Assembly: GCA_009885415.1 (NCBI GenBank)
Contig: VFKU01000707.1
Span: 1 to 5,839, forward strand
Direction: 5' to 3'
DNA: 5,839 bases
From: Rhodothermota bacterium
GTDB lineage: Bacteria > Hydrogenedentota > Hydrogenedentia > Hydrogenedentales > GCA-2746185
The position numbers were made by a program, and so were the translations under genes. The notes beneath the pieces are model-generated. The model had not been told where the DNA came from, made no database searches, and saw nothing but the letters and a program-made list of their open reading frames with translations. Below are positions 5,339 to 5,839 of this stretch, piece by piece (within the stretch, counting starts at the first letter, position 1; each line of letters starts with the position of its first letter).

Positions 5339-5803
5339 TCACCGGGTTCCAGCAGATCTTTTCCGCGATTCCCGCGTCTCCGTCGGCGTCGTCCCCTCGA
5401 AGCGCCGCATGAGTTTTCGCAGGTGCGCGCCGTCAGTCAGGCCCACGCGCCGGGCCACCGTGTCTACGCTGAGTTTCGATTTTGCGAGCAGCGTCTTCGC
5501 CCGCTCGACCCGGCGCCGGGCGATGTAGCCGGTGAAGGTGAGGCCGTAACGGCGGTCCAAGCGTCGGGTGAGGGTGCTCGGCGGCAGATTAAAATGTTTG
5601 GCCGCGGCATCGAGGGTGAGCGAATCGGCCAGGCGCTGCTCGACGTAACGCTCGATTTCGGCGTAAAACTTTGCGGAACCTTCGTCCGCGCGCAACATCT
5701 TCCGGCGCAAGGGCGCCAACGCGCGCAATGCCACCTCGACCGCCGCATCGGAGGTCTCGACCCCGGCCAAACTTGCCGGCAAGCCCTCCAGCGGAGACGC
5801 CAC
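5339..5803 (-). CDS. AraC-family transcriptional regulator, DNA-binding part, possibly incomplete at the 5' end
   Basis: From the GTG at 5803 this frame gives 154 residues. The last 110 match the AraC/XylS DNA-binding module. The first helix-turn-helix is residues about 63-87 (L-T-L-D-A-A-A-K-H-F-N-L-P-P-S-T-L-T), the linker helix contains R-R-R-V-E-R-A-K-T-L-L (97-107), and the second helix-turn-helix is about 111-135 (L-S-V-D-T-V-A-R-R-V-G-L-T-D). F-E-G-T-T-P-T-E-T-R (135-144) replaces the usual F-G-x-T-P-x-x-Y-R ending. Family members are usually 250-300 residues, with an N-terminal ligand or response domain. That domain is missing here, and the frame stays open for 12 more codons to the window edge, so the gene may be cut off by the window. 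Otherwise it is a short DNA-binding-only regulator. The GTG has a weak ribosome site (GGAAG). Its target is unknown; gene 5, downstream on the same strand, is a candidate by position only. Confidence 0.75.
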   Translation of the reverse strand: MASPLEGLPASLAGVETSDAAVEVALRALAPLRRKMLRADEGSAKFYAEIERYVEQRLADSLTLDAAAKHFNLPPSTLTRRLDRRYGLTFTGYIARRRVERAKTLLAKSKLSVDTVARRVGLTDGAHLRKLMRRFEGTTPTETRESRKRSAGTR

Positions 5804-5819
5804 GCTTCCAACCGTAGGA

Positions 5820-5837
5820 GCGGCCCCCCGTGGCCGC
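5820..5837. repeat. GCGGCC/GGCCGC hairpin at the right edge
   Basis: GCGGCC (5820-5825) pairs with GGCCGC (5832-5837) around CCCCGT. The surrounding GTAGGAGCGGCC...GTGGCCGCC sequence resembles a dispersed intergenic repeat that I associate with Opitutaceae-type Verrucomicrobiota. That link is recollection. If correct, sequence this close to the edge is intergenic and the AraC-type gene starts inside the window. Confidence 0.4.
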
Positions 5838-5839
5838 CC

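Noticed and set aside
1..5839. CRISPR array, tRNA, rRNA or insertion-sequence transposase
   Set aside because: No regularly spaced long direct repeats, no cloverleaf-like or rRNA sequence, and no transposase motif seen on either strand.

Overview
The window is a G+C-rich bacterial segment with six protein genes. The first reads rightward and the other five read leftward. I think the source is an uncultured or environmental member of the Planctomycetota/Verrucomicrobiota group. That rests on three families of short intergenic repeat hairpins that I associate from memory with those phyla, and on several exported proteins. No rRNA or other phylogenetic marker is present, so this is an inference.

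Layout: positions 1-226 hold a cluster of three small hairpins (9-98) and then the leader of gene 1. Gene 1 (227-1522, +) encodes a secreted serine hydrolase of the class C beta-lactamase/EstB type. A 28-bp inverted repeat (1573-1640) separates it from the convergent gene 2 (1670-2821, -). Gene 3 (2953-3210, -) encodes a small three-helix membrane protein. Gene 4 (3282-3932, -) encodes a membrane-anchored protein with three Asp-rich calcium-loop-like motifs, and it is lower in G+C than its surroundings. A perfect 26-bp palindrome (4057-4082) lies 1 nt past the stop codon of gene 5. Gene 5 (4084-5184, -) encodes an exported alkaline-phosphatase-superfamily hydrolase. Gene 6 (5339-5803, -) carries an AraC-type DNA-binding domain and may continue beyond the right edge, next to another repeat-like hairpin.

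The most interesting object is gene 2. It encodes an exported TlpA/ResA-type thioredoxin-fold protein whose frame is interrupted once, by a TGA placed exactly where the first active-site cysteine should be (W-A-S-W-TGA-G-C-R). The frame then continues for 218 codons through the rest of the thioredoxin fold and a TPR-like tail. Fourteen nucleotides after the TGA is a perfect 6-bp stem with a five-base loop, AGGTT, which closely resembles the apical hairpin of the E. coli fdhF selenocysteine insertion element. I read it as a selenoprotein with a U-G-C active site. The selenocysteine machinery (selA, selB, selC, selD) is not in the window and should be elsewhere in the genome.

The genes do not form one recognisable pathway. 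Spacings of 71-154 nt between the leftward genes give no strong operon signal. What they share is location: genes 1, 2 and 5 have signal peptides, gene 3 is a membrane protein and gene 4 is membrane-anchored, so most products act in or beyond the envelope.
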